A stretch of DNA of 64,000 nt from Methanobacteriota archaeon (GTDB taxonomy: Archaea; Thermoplasmatota; Poseidoniia; Poseidoniales; Thalassarchaeaceae). Where the stretch lies: assembly GCA_002718995.2 (NCBI GenBank), contig PBGL02000022.1, forward strand, positions 13,340 to 77,339, in the 5' to 3' direction. The notes under the pieces are model-generated. The model was not told the DNA's origin. It was given only the letters and a program-made list of their open reading frames with translations, and ran no database searches. Shown here one piece after another: positions 44,001-51,638 of the stretch (the first letter of the stretch is position 1; each line of letters begins with the position of its first letter). The position numbers and the translations under genes are program-made.

Positions 44001-44788
44001 GTCTGATCGCCAGCCCAGCAAGCAATGAGTGTTGATCCGGCGATCGTGGCACCATAAGCAGCACCAGTGACGTACAAGTCATTGTCCCCCACTGCCGCTG
44101 CAACTCCGCCAGCGGCAGTCCCATGTCCGTTGAACTGGGTGGGAGATGGATCTCCGTCGTCATTACACCAGTCGTATGAGAGGAGTGCAGAGTAGTGTGG
44201 GGAAATGTCCGGGTGGTCCTTGTCTAACCCATCGTCTACCACACTGATGACGACGCCCGATCCGTTGTAGTTATCCCAAGCCCCAGTGACGTTGGCGTCT
44301 TCACCCGAGACCCCACTTGTCTGTCCCGTGTTCTTCAAGTGCCACTGAGCGGGGAACTCGGGGTCATCGGGGATGTAACGGGGCTGTTGTTTCTTCATCA
44401 CAAGGGGCGAGAAAGACTCTATCTCGCCAGAAAGAAGAGACTCTCTGAGGTCACTAACCGCCCTTTGGGGTTCTAAGAACTCCCAGATGAATGCCCCTTC
44501 AAGGAATGGGGCCATTGTTACCGAGTCAGGCTGTGCCTTTGAGGTCCCCTGGGAATCCATCCCCATCCCAGTGATGACCAGCCACTCCGCGGTAGAATCG
44601 AGCTGCGATTGGGAATATGACTCAAGGTTCTCTGCTCTTTTCAGTGACATTTGAACTGCAATTGAGTACGTCGAGGTTATGGAAGTGTCATAAACAGCTT
44701 CTTCATTTTCCTCGACATATTCTGCCGACGAGACTCCCGCAATGGATGAAAATAGGAGCATGAGCGCCATCGCGATTGCGTTTCGCAT
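41060..44788 (-). CDS. Kexin-like S8 protease with P domain and TSP3/MopE-type repeats, membrane-anchored
   Basis: 1242 aa from ATG 44788 (MRNAIAMALMLLFSSIAGVSSA, a signal peptide). Catalytic Asp in VVDDGLDKDHPD, His in NGHGTAAGGVAA, Asn in TWAAGNGLGSND and Ser in GGTSSATPLAAG. A proprotein-convertase P domain follows (SHNSRGDLDIVLVSPSGKESWL...WTLKIRDTDSGTTGTLDSWGM). Then about 430 residues alternate TSP3-like DxDxDGxxD units with MopE-like units (NGIDDDCDELTDEG and similar). C-terminal TM GAVVSLLAVISLIGGALLIG and a soluble tail. A surface protease, probably calcium-dependent. It converges with the aspartoacylase-like gene at a 3-bp gap. Start at 44821 (ORF track) would add a basic stretch ahead of the signal peptide. 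Confidence 0.94.
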   Translation of the reverse strand: MRNAIAMALMLLFSSIAGVSSAEYVEENEEAVYDTSITSTYSIAVQMSLKRAENLESYSQSQLDSTAEWLVITGMGMDSQGTSKAQPDSVTMAPFLEGAFIWEFLEPQRAVSDLRESLLSGEIESFSPLVMKKQQPRYIPDDPEFPAQWHLKNTGQTSGVSGEDANVTGAWDNYNGSGVVISVVDDGLDKDHPDISPHYSALLSYDWCNDDGDPSPTQFNGHGTAAGGVAAAVGDNDLYVTGAAYGATIAGSTLIACWAGDQTESEALSYENDDIDIYTNSWGPSDNGQTLDGPGPLTTAALEEDAYGGREGLGNILTWAAGNGLGSNDNANYDGYANSRYTIAVTAISHEGEQSWYAEPGANILVAAHSQGDGEGITTTDITGSGGYNNSGNVTHDFGGTSSATPLAAGVIALMLEANENLTWRDVQHILVNSARMNDASDTSWELNGAGHDVSHKYGFGAVDAGAAVNLAETWSLVGEEVNLSFSPSITSTTIPDSNTTWTEFDLDVQTDIQIESVDVIVNISHNSRGDLDIVLVSPSGKESWLAENRNDDGNNYYNWIFNTVHHWDESSMGEWTLKIRDTDSGTTGTLDSWGMIVHGMDVDLDHDDDGLEDLNETEVWGTDPYDADTDDDGLNDYEEVITYGTDPLSVDSDLDGLSDYVEVMVTGTGPLDSDSDDDGLSDGAEVNFWLSDPLVYDPDSDGDLFYHFNDCNDEDPLVNPGRPELLNGIDDDCDELTDEGFNFTDADGDGLVDWAEFHLHSTDHLDADSDDDGLRDGLEVNTHGSDPNWPDPDDDSDGWYWFQDCDDEDGFRSPGLPEVLDGIDNDCDEVMDDGFESVDTDGDQLSDFEEYHNLSTNPYNGDTDGDGLPDGYELKDSMTDPLVYDPDNDNDGVYWFDDCDDDDSEMSPFLPESLDGKDNDCDSTIDEDFYETDADEDGLLDYDEYYNFTTDYTDPDTDGDGLTDGDEVLVTNSDPLKFNFDYDGDGFRDYEDCEDLVDTINPDGTEVWNGWDDDCSGVIDDGLDRKGLVSTTPEISQIFRWESVNDTLVLSIGSVPSQIETAVSWKFGDYTINENISESGLMITIPSLDCDSPSSNLAIQLCSEGSGPQQVTALMSDSGKITEFTWNLDMIVWEPPKSLGERLLGFILSPMGAVVSLLAVISLIGGALLIGTRISYRRQLEEAYEFYNIRPEGGNLGVEHQGYALPSAPDVSSMVSGDTQRQAYSPTDIDEETGVPKAPEF
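41703..42990 (-). repeat. Tandem composite repeat encoding calcium-binding-type modules
   Basis: The part of the kexin-like gene after the P domain is built of about four composite units. Each has one to three DTDGDGLxDGxE strings plus one D(C)xDxDxxxxPxxxExxxGxDxDCDxxxDEG string, roughly 100-120 codons each. The DNA copies are not identical, so the array is diverged. In-frame expansion by whole units is likely. Confidence 0.75.
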
Positions 44789-44855
44789 GGCCGTTCTCGC
44801 GTAAGTACGACATATAGCCATTCGTAATCGACGATAGCAACATGAGTCACGATTT

Positions 44856-46214
44856 CTACGACCTAAAGTCCTTTATTGCCGCATGAACTTCTTCATCGGA
44901 CATCAGGCTGCGTTGGGATTTTGCAACCTCAAACATATGCTCCACGAGGTCATCCGATGCCTCGTATCCATTCTGATTCAACCACCACGTGATGTTCGAC
45001 CTACCACTCATGTGGCCAATTCTGATTATCTGCTTTAATCCAAAGTCCCCTGCCGGGACACCCGAGTAAACCCTATCTGCCAACCAATGATCGCCCTTCG
45101 TCATCGCCTTGACGACCGCGCTGGCGTGAACTCCTGTTCCGGTTTCGAATGCGTCCTCTCCGAAAACAGGGTAGTTTCTAGGCAATGCAACGCCAATGTA
45201 TTCGTTCGCCTTTCTCATATATTCGTTAAGAGAAGTAAGGTCATTCTCAATTACGCCCATTAGGCTCAGATTGACTAGCGTCTGGTCGAGTGGAGCGTTT
45301 CCAGCCCTTTCGCCAACACCAAGTGCTGTCCCGTGAATCACATCTGCACCCGCCTCGTAGGCCGCTAGGTTGTTCGCCACCCCAAGTCCACGATCCTGGT
45401 GCCCGTGCCAGTTGACTTCTATTTCGCGACGCTTAACCCCCGAGTCTGGAATCACCTCGTCTTGGATGAACCGTAGGAGCTTCCTGACCCCATTGGGCGT
45501 AACGTGGCCGCAGGTGTCGCACACGCAAATCCTGTCTGCCCCTAGTTCGATGGCTCTGGAATATACTTCCTTGATCTCATCTGGCTTGCTTCTTGTAGTG
45601 TCCTCTGTAACGAACATGACGGGTATGTCATTGTCCACTGCGAATGTAACAGCGGACTCTGCTGTTGACATTATCCTGTCCATCGTCCACCCTTCCGTGT
45701 ATTGCCTTATTGGACTGGTACCTAGGAATGCACTAGCCTGGATCTGCCGTTCGTGTTTGGCTTGAAGGTCAACTAGAGGCTCTATATCGGATACGACGGT
45801 TCTCACCGCACAGCCCGGTCTTAGGCTGTAACTCATCTCGCCCATGTGGCTCAGCATCGCATCTATGTGTCCGACATGGAATGGACCCGCTCCGGGAAGG
45901 CCCAGGTCAACTTTCTGCACCCCCAGCTTCTCCATGTAGTCGATTAACTCCAGCTTCTGCTCAATACTGGGGTTACTTGCACTAGGGCTCTGGAGTCCGT
46001 CACGCAGAGTCTCGTCATCGAACCAAAGCTCATGCGGATGATTAGAGGGATCCCTCGTTACCCCGTAGTCGATAACGTTCCAATCGTAGATTAACTCCTT
46101 CTCATCCATGACCTCGCCTCTGTCCTCTACGGTTGCTAGCAATCCATTCAGTGCTTGAAGCCATCGGGCATTAATTTCACCTATTATGCCCCCAAAGATA
46201 CCCTTTTTGTCCAT
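44856..46214 (-). CDS. DRE-TIM metallolyase (isopropylmalate/citramalate synthase-like)
   Basis: 452 aa; ATG 46109 (MDEKELIYDWNV) is an alternative start because the first 30 bases overlap ctaB. The metal-binding strand is WFDDETLRDGLQSPS, and the late block is DVIHGTALGVGERAGNAPLDQTL, matching the GERAGN signature of Claisen-type family members. Where isopropylmalate synthases have HxHND, this one reads NWHGHQDRGLGVANNLA. There is no LeuA-type allosteric domain; the C-terminus is a short helical domain. It could be 2-isopropylmalate, citramalate or homocitrate synthase, or something else in the family. It follows ctaA and ctaB on the same strand. Confidence 0.8.
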   Translation of the reverse strand: MDKKGIFGGIIGEINARWLQALNGLLATVEDRGEVMDEKELIYDWNVIDYGVTRDPSNHPHELWFDDETLRDGLQSPSASNPSIEQKLELIDYMEKLGVQKVDLGLPGAGPFHVGHIDAMLSHMGEMSYSLRPGCAVRTVVSDIEPLVDLQAKHERQIQASAFLGTSPIRQYTEGWTMDRIMSTAESAVTFAVDNDIPVMFVTEDTTRSKPDEIKEVYSRAIELGADRICVCDTCGHVTPNGVRKLLRFIQDEVIPDSGVKRREIEVNWHGHQDRGLGVANNLAAYEAGADVIHGTALGVGERAGNAPLDQTLVNLSLMGVIENDLTSLNEYMRKANEYIGVALPRNYPVFGEDAFETGTGVHASAVVKAMTKGDHWLADRVYSGVPAGDFGLKQIIRIGHMSGRSNITWWLNQNGYEASDDLVEHMFEVAKSQRSLMSDEEVHAAIKDFRS

Positions 46215-47239
46215 TCAATTCTTGCAATGATGCCTATTGTGACTAATGCTCCGACAACGGCCCCACTGACTCCCATGCTCGACATTACCAGCATCACGAA
46301 AACGAGTGCTAGGTAAATCATTGAATCAAAAAATGAGCGTGATGCCGTGGCTTTCCTACCATCCTCATCAGGAACCTCATCTAGATCAATCCTCCAAATT
46401 GTGCTAGCATACCATGCACTCATTATTACTGCATTCCAGCCCAAGACGTGATAGATAATATCGCTCTCATCCAATCCGCCATAGGCAATCGGCGATACTG
46501 CGGATAGAACGATCAGCAATATCGCGTATATTTTCATCTCGAAAAGGGTTCTTTCTGCCCCCTTGACGTTGGGCATCATCGGAACCCCAACTTTGCCATA
46601 CTCTTCCGAACGATAAAGTGCAAGAGCCCAGAAGTGAGGAGGTGTCCACAAGAAGATAAGTACGAACATGAACCACGGCATCAGACTGCCCATTTCAGTT
46701 ATCGATTCAAAGAATAACGCCACTGATTCGGTGGAAATCTGAAGATCACTCTCAGCCGCAGCCCATCCCACAAGGGGGGGCGTAGAACCAGCAATCCCCC
46801 CAATAACGATATTCTGGGGGGTGGATCTCTTCAACCAGATGCTATAGACTAGGACGTAGAATATTACGCTGAAGGCAGCCCAGAATGCGGCGACCTCGTT
46901 TGCCATCATCACTAGCCAAAAAGTTCCGAGTATGGATATAATCACGCCGAACAATAGTGCCGAATTAGGAGATATCTCACCTGAAGGAATGGGCCTTTGT
47001 GCCGTTCTTTTCATCATCGGGTCGATATCTCGATCATACCACATATTGATCGCATTAGCCCCTCCAGCAGTTAGGTACCCGCCCACCAGCACTACTGCCA
47101 TAGTCTCCAGAGTACCAGTCCCCAGGCCAGGTCCACTTAGCATATCATGAGAAAATGTGGCGCAAATTGCAGTGATTTGTAGAAGAACGACAACACGTGG
47201 CTTAGTTAGCGAGAAGTAAGAACCAATCACTCCGCCCAC
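46184..47239 (-). CDS. ctaB: Protoheme IX farnesyltransferase (heme O synthase)
   Basis: 351-aa UbiA-superfamily prenyltransferase with about nine TMs. Motif INMWYDRDIDPMMKRTAQRPIPSGEI (N-x-x-x-D-x-x-x-D and the following RTxxRP) is diagnostic for CtaB/CyoE/COX10. It adds a farnesyl-type chain to heme B to give heme O for CtaA. The family start SLTKPRVVVLLQITAICA is directly after MGGVIGSYF. A 26-bp gap separates it from ctaA upstream, and its 3' end overlaps the metallolyase start by 31 bp. Confidence 0.95.
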   Translation of the reverse strand: MGGVIGSYFSLTKPRVVVLLQITAICATFSHDMLSGPGLGTGTLETMAVVLVGGYLTAGGANAINMWYDRDIDPMMKRTAQRPIPSGEISPNSALLFGVIISILGTFWLVMMANEVAAFWAAFSVIFYVLVYSIWLKRSTPQNIVIGGIAGSTPPLVGWAAAESDLQISTESVALFFESITEMGSLMPWFMFVLIFLWTPPHFWALALYRSEEYGKVGVPMMPNVKGAERTLFEMKIYAILLIVLSAVSPIAYGGLDESDIIYHVLGWNAVIMSAWYASTIWRIDLDEVPDEDGRKATASRSFFDSMIYLALVFVMLVMSSMGVSGAVVGALVTIGIIARIEWTKRVSLGA

Positions 47240-47265
47240 TCCTCTCGCCCCCTCGTTGTTGATGC

Positions 47266-48354
47266 TCAGTTACTGCCATCCCTCATTGCAATTACTGAGA
47301 GTCCTAGCCAAGCAGTAGCGAGAGTTGTGAAAGTTGCTGCAGCCATCATCAGGTGTGCCAACGAAAGCAACTCAAAGAAGCCATCTGGGTCCCAAGATAG
47401 GATGTAAAAAGCCCCTATGGCAATGTTTGCCACATAGATCAAAGTAGCAGCAAATATCCAATTCTTGAGCATCACCCCGCTCTGCCCGTCTTCACAATCC
47501 TTCCAAATCATGTAAGAAGTGTAGGCCATAATCAAACCTATTGCCCCCACCAGCCATCTGTGAACAACTTGGGACTGCATCTCCCAGTCCTCGATTGAGG
47601 GGAACAGCTCCCCGTTGCAGAGGGGCCAAGATTCCCCCAGTCCACCTATTCCGCATCCATAGTTCGCCCCAGGAGTAGTGGAGACGAATGCTCCAGAGAA
47701 TAGGGTAATGAGTGTGCCAATTGACAACCATCCGAGAATAGGGCTCCATTTCTTCGACAGGATGGGGTCGAATTCCATCCAACTCGGCATCTCACCATCG
47801 TCTTTGCACAGCTCCATCCAAAGCCAAACAAGGCAGAGGGTGAAGGCCAGAGCTGAGCCTAGATGCAGTGCGACACTCCAGTGCTCATTATCAAGCTCAA
47901 CAGTTAGCCAACCCACAGCTCCTTGCCAAATTATCAATATCAAAGAAGTGAGAGCTGCCTTCTTAGATCTGGAAGAAGACTCCTTATCCAACCTGATAGC
48001 AATCCAATTCAGTATTACAAGAGGGCCTAGAACCGCGCCAGCAAGTAGTCGATGTATCCATTCAGTAAATATTTGGAAAGAGGTGTACCTGTGCCCCGAT
48101 CCTCTCGAGTCCGCTTCTTCCGGATTCTCTTCCCACCACTCCCCCTGCTCCTCCTCGGAGATATCGAACCCAAACGTCCCAAAGCATGTGGGCCAGTCCG
48201 GGCAGGACTCTCCAGCGTCGTAGATCCTAATCGTGCCGCCCATTGCTATTACGACAACAGTGATGATAATCAGAGCAACAGTCGTCTTTCTCGGATTTAC
48301 CGCACCTGAGACTTTCCCGAAATTCTCACGGAGCAGCGAGAGCAAGATAATCAC
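47266..48354 (-). CDS. ctaA: Heme A synthase (COX15/CtaA)
   Basis: 362 aa with eight probable TMs. It hydroxylates heme O to heme A for aa3-type terminal oxidases. Signatures: GGTIRIYDAGESCPDWPTCFG with the Cys pair, TEWIHRLLAGAVLG with a heme-ligand His, and in the second half YGCGIGGLGESWPLCNG and VVHRWLVGAIG. An insertion (EEEQGEWWEENPEEADSRGSGHRY) lies before the first HR motif. The start is GTG 48354, with SD-like GGAAGG six nucleotides upstream. It begins 12 bp after rpoK, so transcription may come from the rpoK region. Confidence 0.95.
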   Translation of the reverse strand: MIILLSLLRENFGKVSGAVNPRKTTVALIIITVVVIAMGGTIRIYDAGESCPDWPTCFGTFGFDISEEEQGEWWEENPEEADSRGSGHRYTSFQIFTEWIHRLLAGAVLGPLVILNWIAIRLDKESSSRSKKAALTSLILIIWQGAVGWLTVELDNEHWSVALHLGSALAFTLCLVWLWMELCKDDGEMPSWMEFDPILSKKWSPILGWLSIGTLITLFSGAFVSTTPGANYGCGIGGLGESWPLCNGELFPSIEDWEMQSQVVHRWLVGAIGLIMAYTSYMIWKDCEDGQSGVMLKNWIFAATLIYVANIAIGAFYILSWDPDGFFELLSLAHLMMAAATFTTLATAWLGLSVIAMRDGSN

Positions 48355-48366
48355 CCCTTCCGGAGC

Positions 48367-48627
48367 TCACTCTTCCTCTTCATGCGGGTCGACGTCGATA
48401 GGTATCTTGTCTTCCTCATATTCGAGAGTGGCTATCTTCATCGGATCCAGAACCACCCTTTCTTTGGCCTCTTCAACCCCATAGAGTTGAATCAACTCAT
48501 CACTGAATTTCTCCCTCAATTCATCTTCGGTGACGTATAGGGGGGCTCCCATGCTTATCTGAAGCGCCCTAGCGCCAATAATTCGCGCTTTTTCGAAGCG
48601 TGTGTGGTGTCTTGCAGGCTTAACCAT
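48367..48627 (-). CDS. rpoK: DNA-directed RNA polymerase subunit K (Rpb6 homologue)
   Basis: An 86-aa protein from ATG 48627; the frame extends to GTG 48699. Core [24 protein letters not shown] and the end [19 protein letters not shown] match RpoK/Rpb6, which helps hold the polymerase clamp and the largest subunit. An acidic tail (DPHEEEE) ends it. The upstream 24 codons ([24 protein letters not shown]) are basic and unlike the family, and they include a hairpin, so I prefer the inner ATG but cannot exclude the longer form. It lies between thiolase and ctaA, an odd place for a polymerase subunit. Confidence 0.92.
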   Translation of the reverse strand: MVKPARHHTRFEKARIIGARALQISMGAPLYVTEDELREKFSDELIQLYGVEEAKERVVLDPMKIATLEYEEDKIPIDVDPHEEEE

Positions 48628-48673
48628 CGGCCGGCCGACCCGAGGCCCCCACATAAGGGCTCTTACTGCCACT

Positions 48674-48689
48674 CGCCCCTTTAGGGGCG
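48674..48689 (-). promoter_or_regulatory. Hairpin between thiolase and rpoK
   Basis: On the minus strand CGCCCCTAAAGGGGCG forms a six-bp GC stem (CGCCCC/GGGGCG) with a four-base loop, about 47 nt before the rpoK ATG and 10 nt after the thiolase stop. It could attenuate read-through from thiolase or sit in the rpoK leader. If the GTG at 48699 is the true start it is simply coding sequence. Confidence 0.4.
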
Positions 48690-48699
48690 TGGAAACCAC

Positions 48700-49923
48700 T
48701 CATTGACGCTCAAGTAGCATTGCAACTGCATTTCCCCCGCCTAGGCAGATCGTTACAACTCCAAGTTTACCTTCAGTGCGTGTCAGGGCATTGATCAGGG
48801 TCATCAGACACCTCGCTCCAGTCGCTCCAAGAGGATGACCGATTGATATCGCTCCACCATGTACGTTGAAGCGCCCATCTTCTACTCCGAAATGATCCAT
48901 AATTGCGCAAGAAGCTGATGCAAATGCCTCATTGTGCTCGAACATGTCAATGTTCGAAGGTTCTAGGCCATTTCTGGACAGAAGCTCCTCTACCGCTGGT
49001 ATAGGGGCCGCCATGACCCTCCCGGGAGAGACCCCTGAAGTCGTGTAGTCGACAATCCTGGCCAGTATCGGCAACCCAATCTCCCTAGCCCTCTCCTCCG
49101 ATGCCACAAGGATTGCAGAGGCGCCGTCGGAGACTTGGCTAGCATTTCCCGCAGTCACCTGTCCCGAATCATCGAAAACGGGGGTAAGCGAGGAAAGGGT
49201 TCCCATGTCAGTATCGGGCCTTATCCCCTCGTCCATACTCAGTTCTCCTACTGGGAAGCACTCAGAGGCCAGCCACCCCTCTTTCCAACCAGAGTTACTT
49301 AGGCTATGCGACCTCACAGAGTATGAGTCAGAACGCTCCCTAGAAATTCCAAACTCTCGAGCACAGGTCTCCCCTGTATTCCCCATTTTTTCTCCCGTGT
49401 ATGCGTCTTCGAGGCCGTCGTGCGACAATATGGAAATCAATGATTTGTAGGGTACTTCATCACCCCTCCTGGCGTCTCTAACAAATCGCGGGGCATTAGT
49501 CATCGACTCCATTCCTCCTGCCACTGTCAAGGAAGCCATCCCGGCTCTGATCTCTGAAGCAGCAATCATTACCGCCTTAAGGCTAGATCCGCATACTTTG
49601 TTTATTGTAGTGCAAGGAGTAGAATGAGGCATTCCAACGCGTAATGCAACTTGTCTGGCAGGCGCCTGTCCAGCACCAGCCTGAAGGACCTGACCCATGT
49701 ATACCTGATCAATTTCTCCGCTGCTAGGGTCTATTCCTGACCTCTTCAACAGCTCTGAAACCGCCATGGCACCCAATTCGGTAGCAGAGTATTTTGAGAG
49801 GCCCCCTCTAAACTTCCCGAAGGGAGTTCGAGCATATCCGCAAATAACCGCTTCCGGCATACGACGTTCGAAAGGACCTGATGACTTCAAGGGTCCGATG
49901 TACGGGGCAGAAAGTTCACTCAT
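48700..49923 (-). CDS. Acetyl-CoA acetyltransferase (thiolase)
   Basis: 407-aa type II thiolase. Acylated Cys in NKVCGSSLKAV, then NEAFASASCAI, the His in GGAISIGHPLGATGAR and the second active-site Cys in ICLGGGNAVA. It either condenses two acetyl-CoA or cleaves 3-ketoacyl-CoA; the direction is not readable. ATG 49923 overlaps the tryptophan dioxygenase stop by 8 bp, so the two are co-translated, suggesting use in degradation of amino or fatty acids. It ends one base before the possible rpoK GTG. Confidence 0.93.
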   Translation of the reverse strand: MSELSAPYIGPLKSSGPFERRMPEAVICGYARTPFGKFRGGLSKYSATELGAMAVSELLKRSGIDPSSGEIDQVYMGQVLQAGAGQAPARQVALRVGMPHSTPCTTINKVCGSSLKAVMIAASEIRAGMASLTVAGGMESMTNAPRFVRDARRGDEVPYKSLISILSHDGLEDAYTGEKMGNTGETCAREFGISRERSDSYSVRSHSLSNSGWKEGWLASECFPVGELSMDEGIRPDTDMGTLSSLTPVFDDSGQVTAGNASQVSDGASAILVASEERAREIGLPILARIVDYTTSGVSPGRVMAAPIPAVEELLSRNGLEPSNIDMFEHNEAFASASCAIMDHFGVEDGRFNVHGGAISIGHPLGATGARCLMTLINALTRTEGKLGVVTICLGGGNAVAMLLERQ

Positions 49924-50974
49924 TGGATGAGTTGTAGCCATAGAATTCTGAGTTTACCAACTCGGGTCTCATCTGAGGCTTGACAAGTATGGTCCTAACT
50001 GCCCACAGGTCTTTGAAAATACGATACTCGGCCGTAGCATCCAGGTAGTCCACTCCGCTGGTCCCGCCAGTGCCTATTCTACGGCCCATTATTCTCTCGA
50101 CCATCCTAGCATGAGAATGACGCCATTTCACCATGGACTCTTCCAGTTCCACAACAGCATCGATCAGTTTCCTTGGCCAAGCAAGAAGGGGCAGTTCTCT
50201 GTATGACTCGATGAAGAGAAGACCGGCTCTCCTACGACTGGCAGTTCCATCGGGCTTCAGGAATGAAATTGCCGACTCATGCGAGGCCTTCATTCGCGCT
50301 GCCATCATTTCTGAGGAGTCCGATGCTAAGTCACAAACAGTCTTGTGTGCCTTGAGGTGCGCTTCTACATACTGCTGTACGTTTTCTTGGTCATTATCGG
50401 ACTCAAAACCCGATCCCATGATAGGGGTTCTCTCTACCCAAAGCATCAGTGACTCTACAAGGCTCGGCCTCGAAGCTGCATCCTCAAGCATGGATAGAAC
50501 CTCCTTGTGCTCCTCCCCCCTCTCTGCCATCCTCCTGAAAGAGTCAAGCGGATCCATGCCGCCAATTCTGTCATTGTTATCTAAGCCCAGAAGAATCTCA
50601 AATTGCCTCATCTGGAAAGATTCGAATCCGGAAGCGCTTCCAAGTCCATCCCTGAATGCCAGGAAGCCCTGTGGAGTCAGAGTCTCGAGTACGGTCCACT
50701 GGCTCGCCATCAGTCTGAAAATTTCTGTGGTTCTTCCAAGATGCTCCACCGCTCTTGGAATTTCATCCTCCGGGACGGGGACCTGCCCTAGTATGTCCCT
50801 TACCTCCGAGAGCTCCTTGATTACTTGCTTGAACCAAAGTTCGAAGGTTTGGTGCACGATAATGAAGTGCATCTCATCTGCACTTACCTCCCTGTCCTCT
50901 CCTTGTAATCCAAGCAACTCGTGTAGGTTGAGGTACTCGGAGTAGGTCCAGTCCCCGTAACCGCCGCCACTCAT
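49916..50974 (-). CDS. kynA: Tryptophan 2,3-dioxygenase
   Basis: 352 aa. It opens the indole ring of Trp to N-formylkynurenine with a heme cofactor. Motifs: YSEYLNLHELLGLQ, DEMHFIIVHQTFELWFKQV with the distal His, FQMRQFEILLG, and KWRHSHARMVERIMGRRIGTGGTSGVDYL with the proximal-His segment and GTGGTxG loop. ATG 50974 gives MSGGGYGDWTYSEY, close to the family start; the longer ORF form adds a basic segment. The enzyme is uncommon in archaea. With thiolase downstream and HemH in the window, this looks like a heme-dependent Trp degradation route, but no kynurenine formamidase or kynureninase is visible. Confidence 0.95.
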   Translation of the reverse strand: MSGGGYGDWTYSEYLNLHELLGLQGEDREVSADEMHFIIVHQTFELWFKQVIKELSEVRDILGQVPVPEDEIPRAVEHLGRTTEIFRLMASQWTVLETLTPQGFLAFRDGLGSASGFESFQMRQFEILLGLDNNDRIGGMDPLDSFRRMAERGEEHKEVLSMLEDAASRPSLVESLMLWVERTPIMGSGFESDNDQENVQQYVEAHLKAHKTVCDLASDSSEMMAARMKASHESAISFLKPDGTASRRRAGLLFIESYRELPLLAWPRKLIDAVVELEESMVKWRHSHARMVERIMGRRIGTGGTSGVDYLDATAEYRIFKDLWAVRTILVKPQMRPELVNSEFYGYNSSNE

Positions 50975-51053
50975 GAGGCCCCACATGAGTCCTACCTTGA
51001 AGCATTGTCGCAACCTGCGAATCACTCAATAGACACTACAAGTTCAGAATGAC

Positions 51054-51638
51054 ATGGTCAACCATTACCGTCCAGCCCCGTCTCTACTGGTCGAGGATGG
51101 CCTGGAACTAAGAGTCCCAGAGGAGAAGGACTCAGAGGAGCTATTCCTCAAGATCGATGAAAATAGGCAGTATCTGAGGGAGTGGTTGCCATGGCTAGAT
51201 GACGTTAAGAGCGTCGAAGAAGAGTCCGAAGCAATCAGACAGGGCGCCTACTCGGAGAATGGATGCATGTATCTGATTCTTCTTGGGGGCTCAATAGTGG
51301 GAACCGTAGGACTCAACTCCATAGACTGGGCCAATAGGAGATTCACTATCGGGTACTGGCTTTCAGAGGACTCTACTGGGAGCGGCATAGTGACAAAGTG
51401 CTGTGCGAGACTCATCGACCATTGCTTTGCCGAGCTCGGCCTCCATAGGGCAACAATACTTGTCGCCGTTGAGAACTCCATCAGTAGAGCGGTTCCAGAG
51501 AGGCTCGGCATGAGTCTGGAGGGGATCATGAAAGATAGAGAGTGGCTGTACGACCATTTTGTAGACGCGGCAATCTACGGGATAACCGCACCGGAATGGC
51601 ACGCGCTCAGGAACCAATCAGTCCATGGTCCTCAATAG
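51054..51638 (+). CDS. GNAT N-acetyltransferase (RimJ/RimL type)
   Basis: 194 aa. The RimL-like layout is visible: LELRVPEEKDSEELFLKIDENRQYLREWLPWLDD at the start, then GTVGLNSIDWANRRFTIGYWLSEDSTGSGIVTKCCARLIDHCF. The acetyl-CoA loop normally R/QxxGxG is DSTGSGIV. Then comes LHRATILVAVENSISRAVPERLGMSLEGIM. The family acetylates N-termini of ribosomal proteins or small amines; the target here is unknown. It starts at ATG 51054, 79 bp from the divergent kynA start, and its 3' end overlaps the NFACT gene by 32 bp. Confidence 0.9.
   Translation: MVNHYRPAPSLLVEDGLELRVPEEKDSEELFLKIDENRQYLREWLPWLDDVKSVEEESEAIRQGAYSENGCMYLILLGGSIVGTVGLNSIDWANRRFTIGYWLSEDSTGSGIVTKCCARLIDHCFAELGLHRATILVAVENSISRAVPERLGMSLEGIMKDREWLYDHFVDAAIYGITAPEWHALRNQSVHGPQ

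Noticed and set aside
50133-50945. 270-codon plus-strand ORF inside tryptophan dioxygenase
   Set aside because: Antisense of a well-conserved enzyme; Ser/Cys/Arg-rich with no domain.
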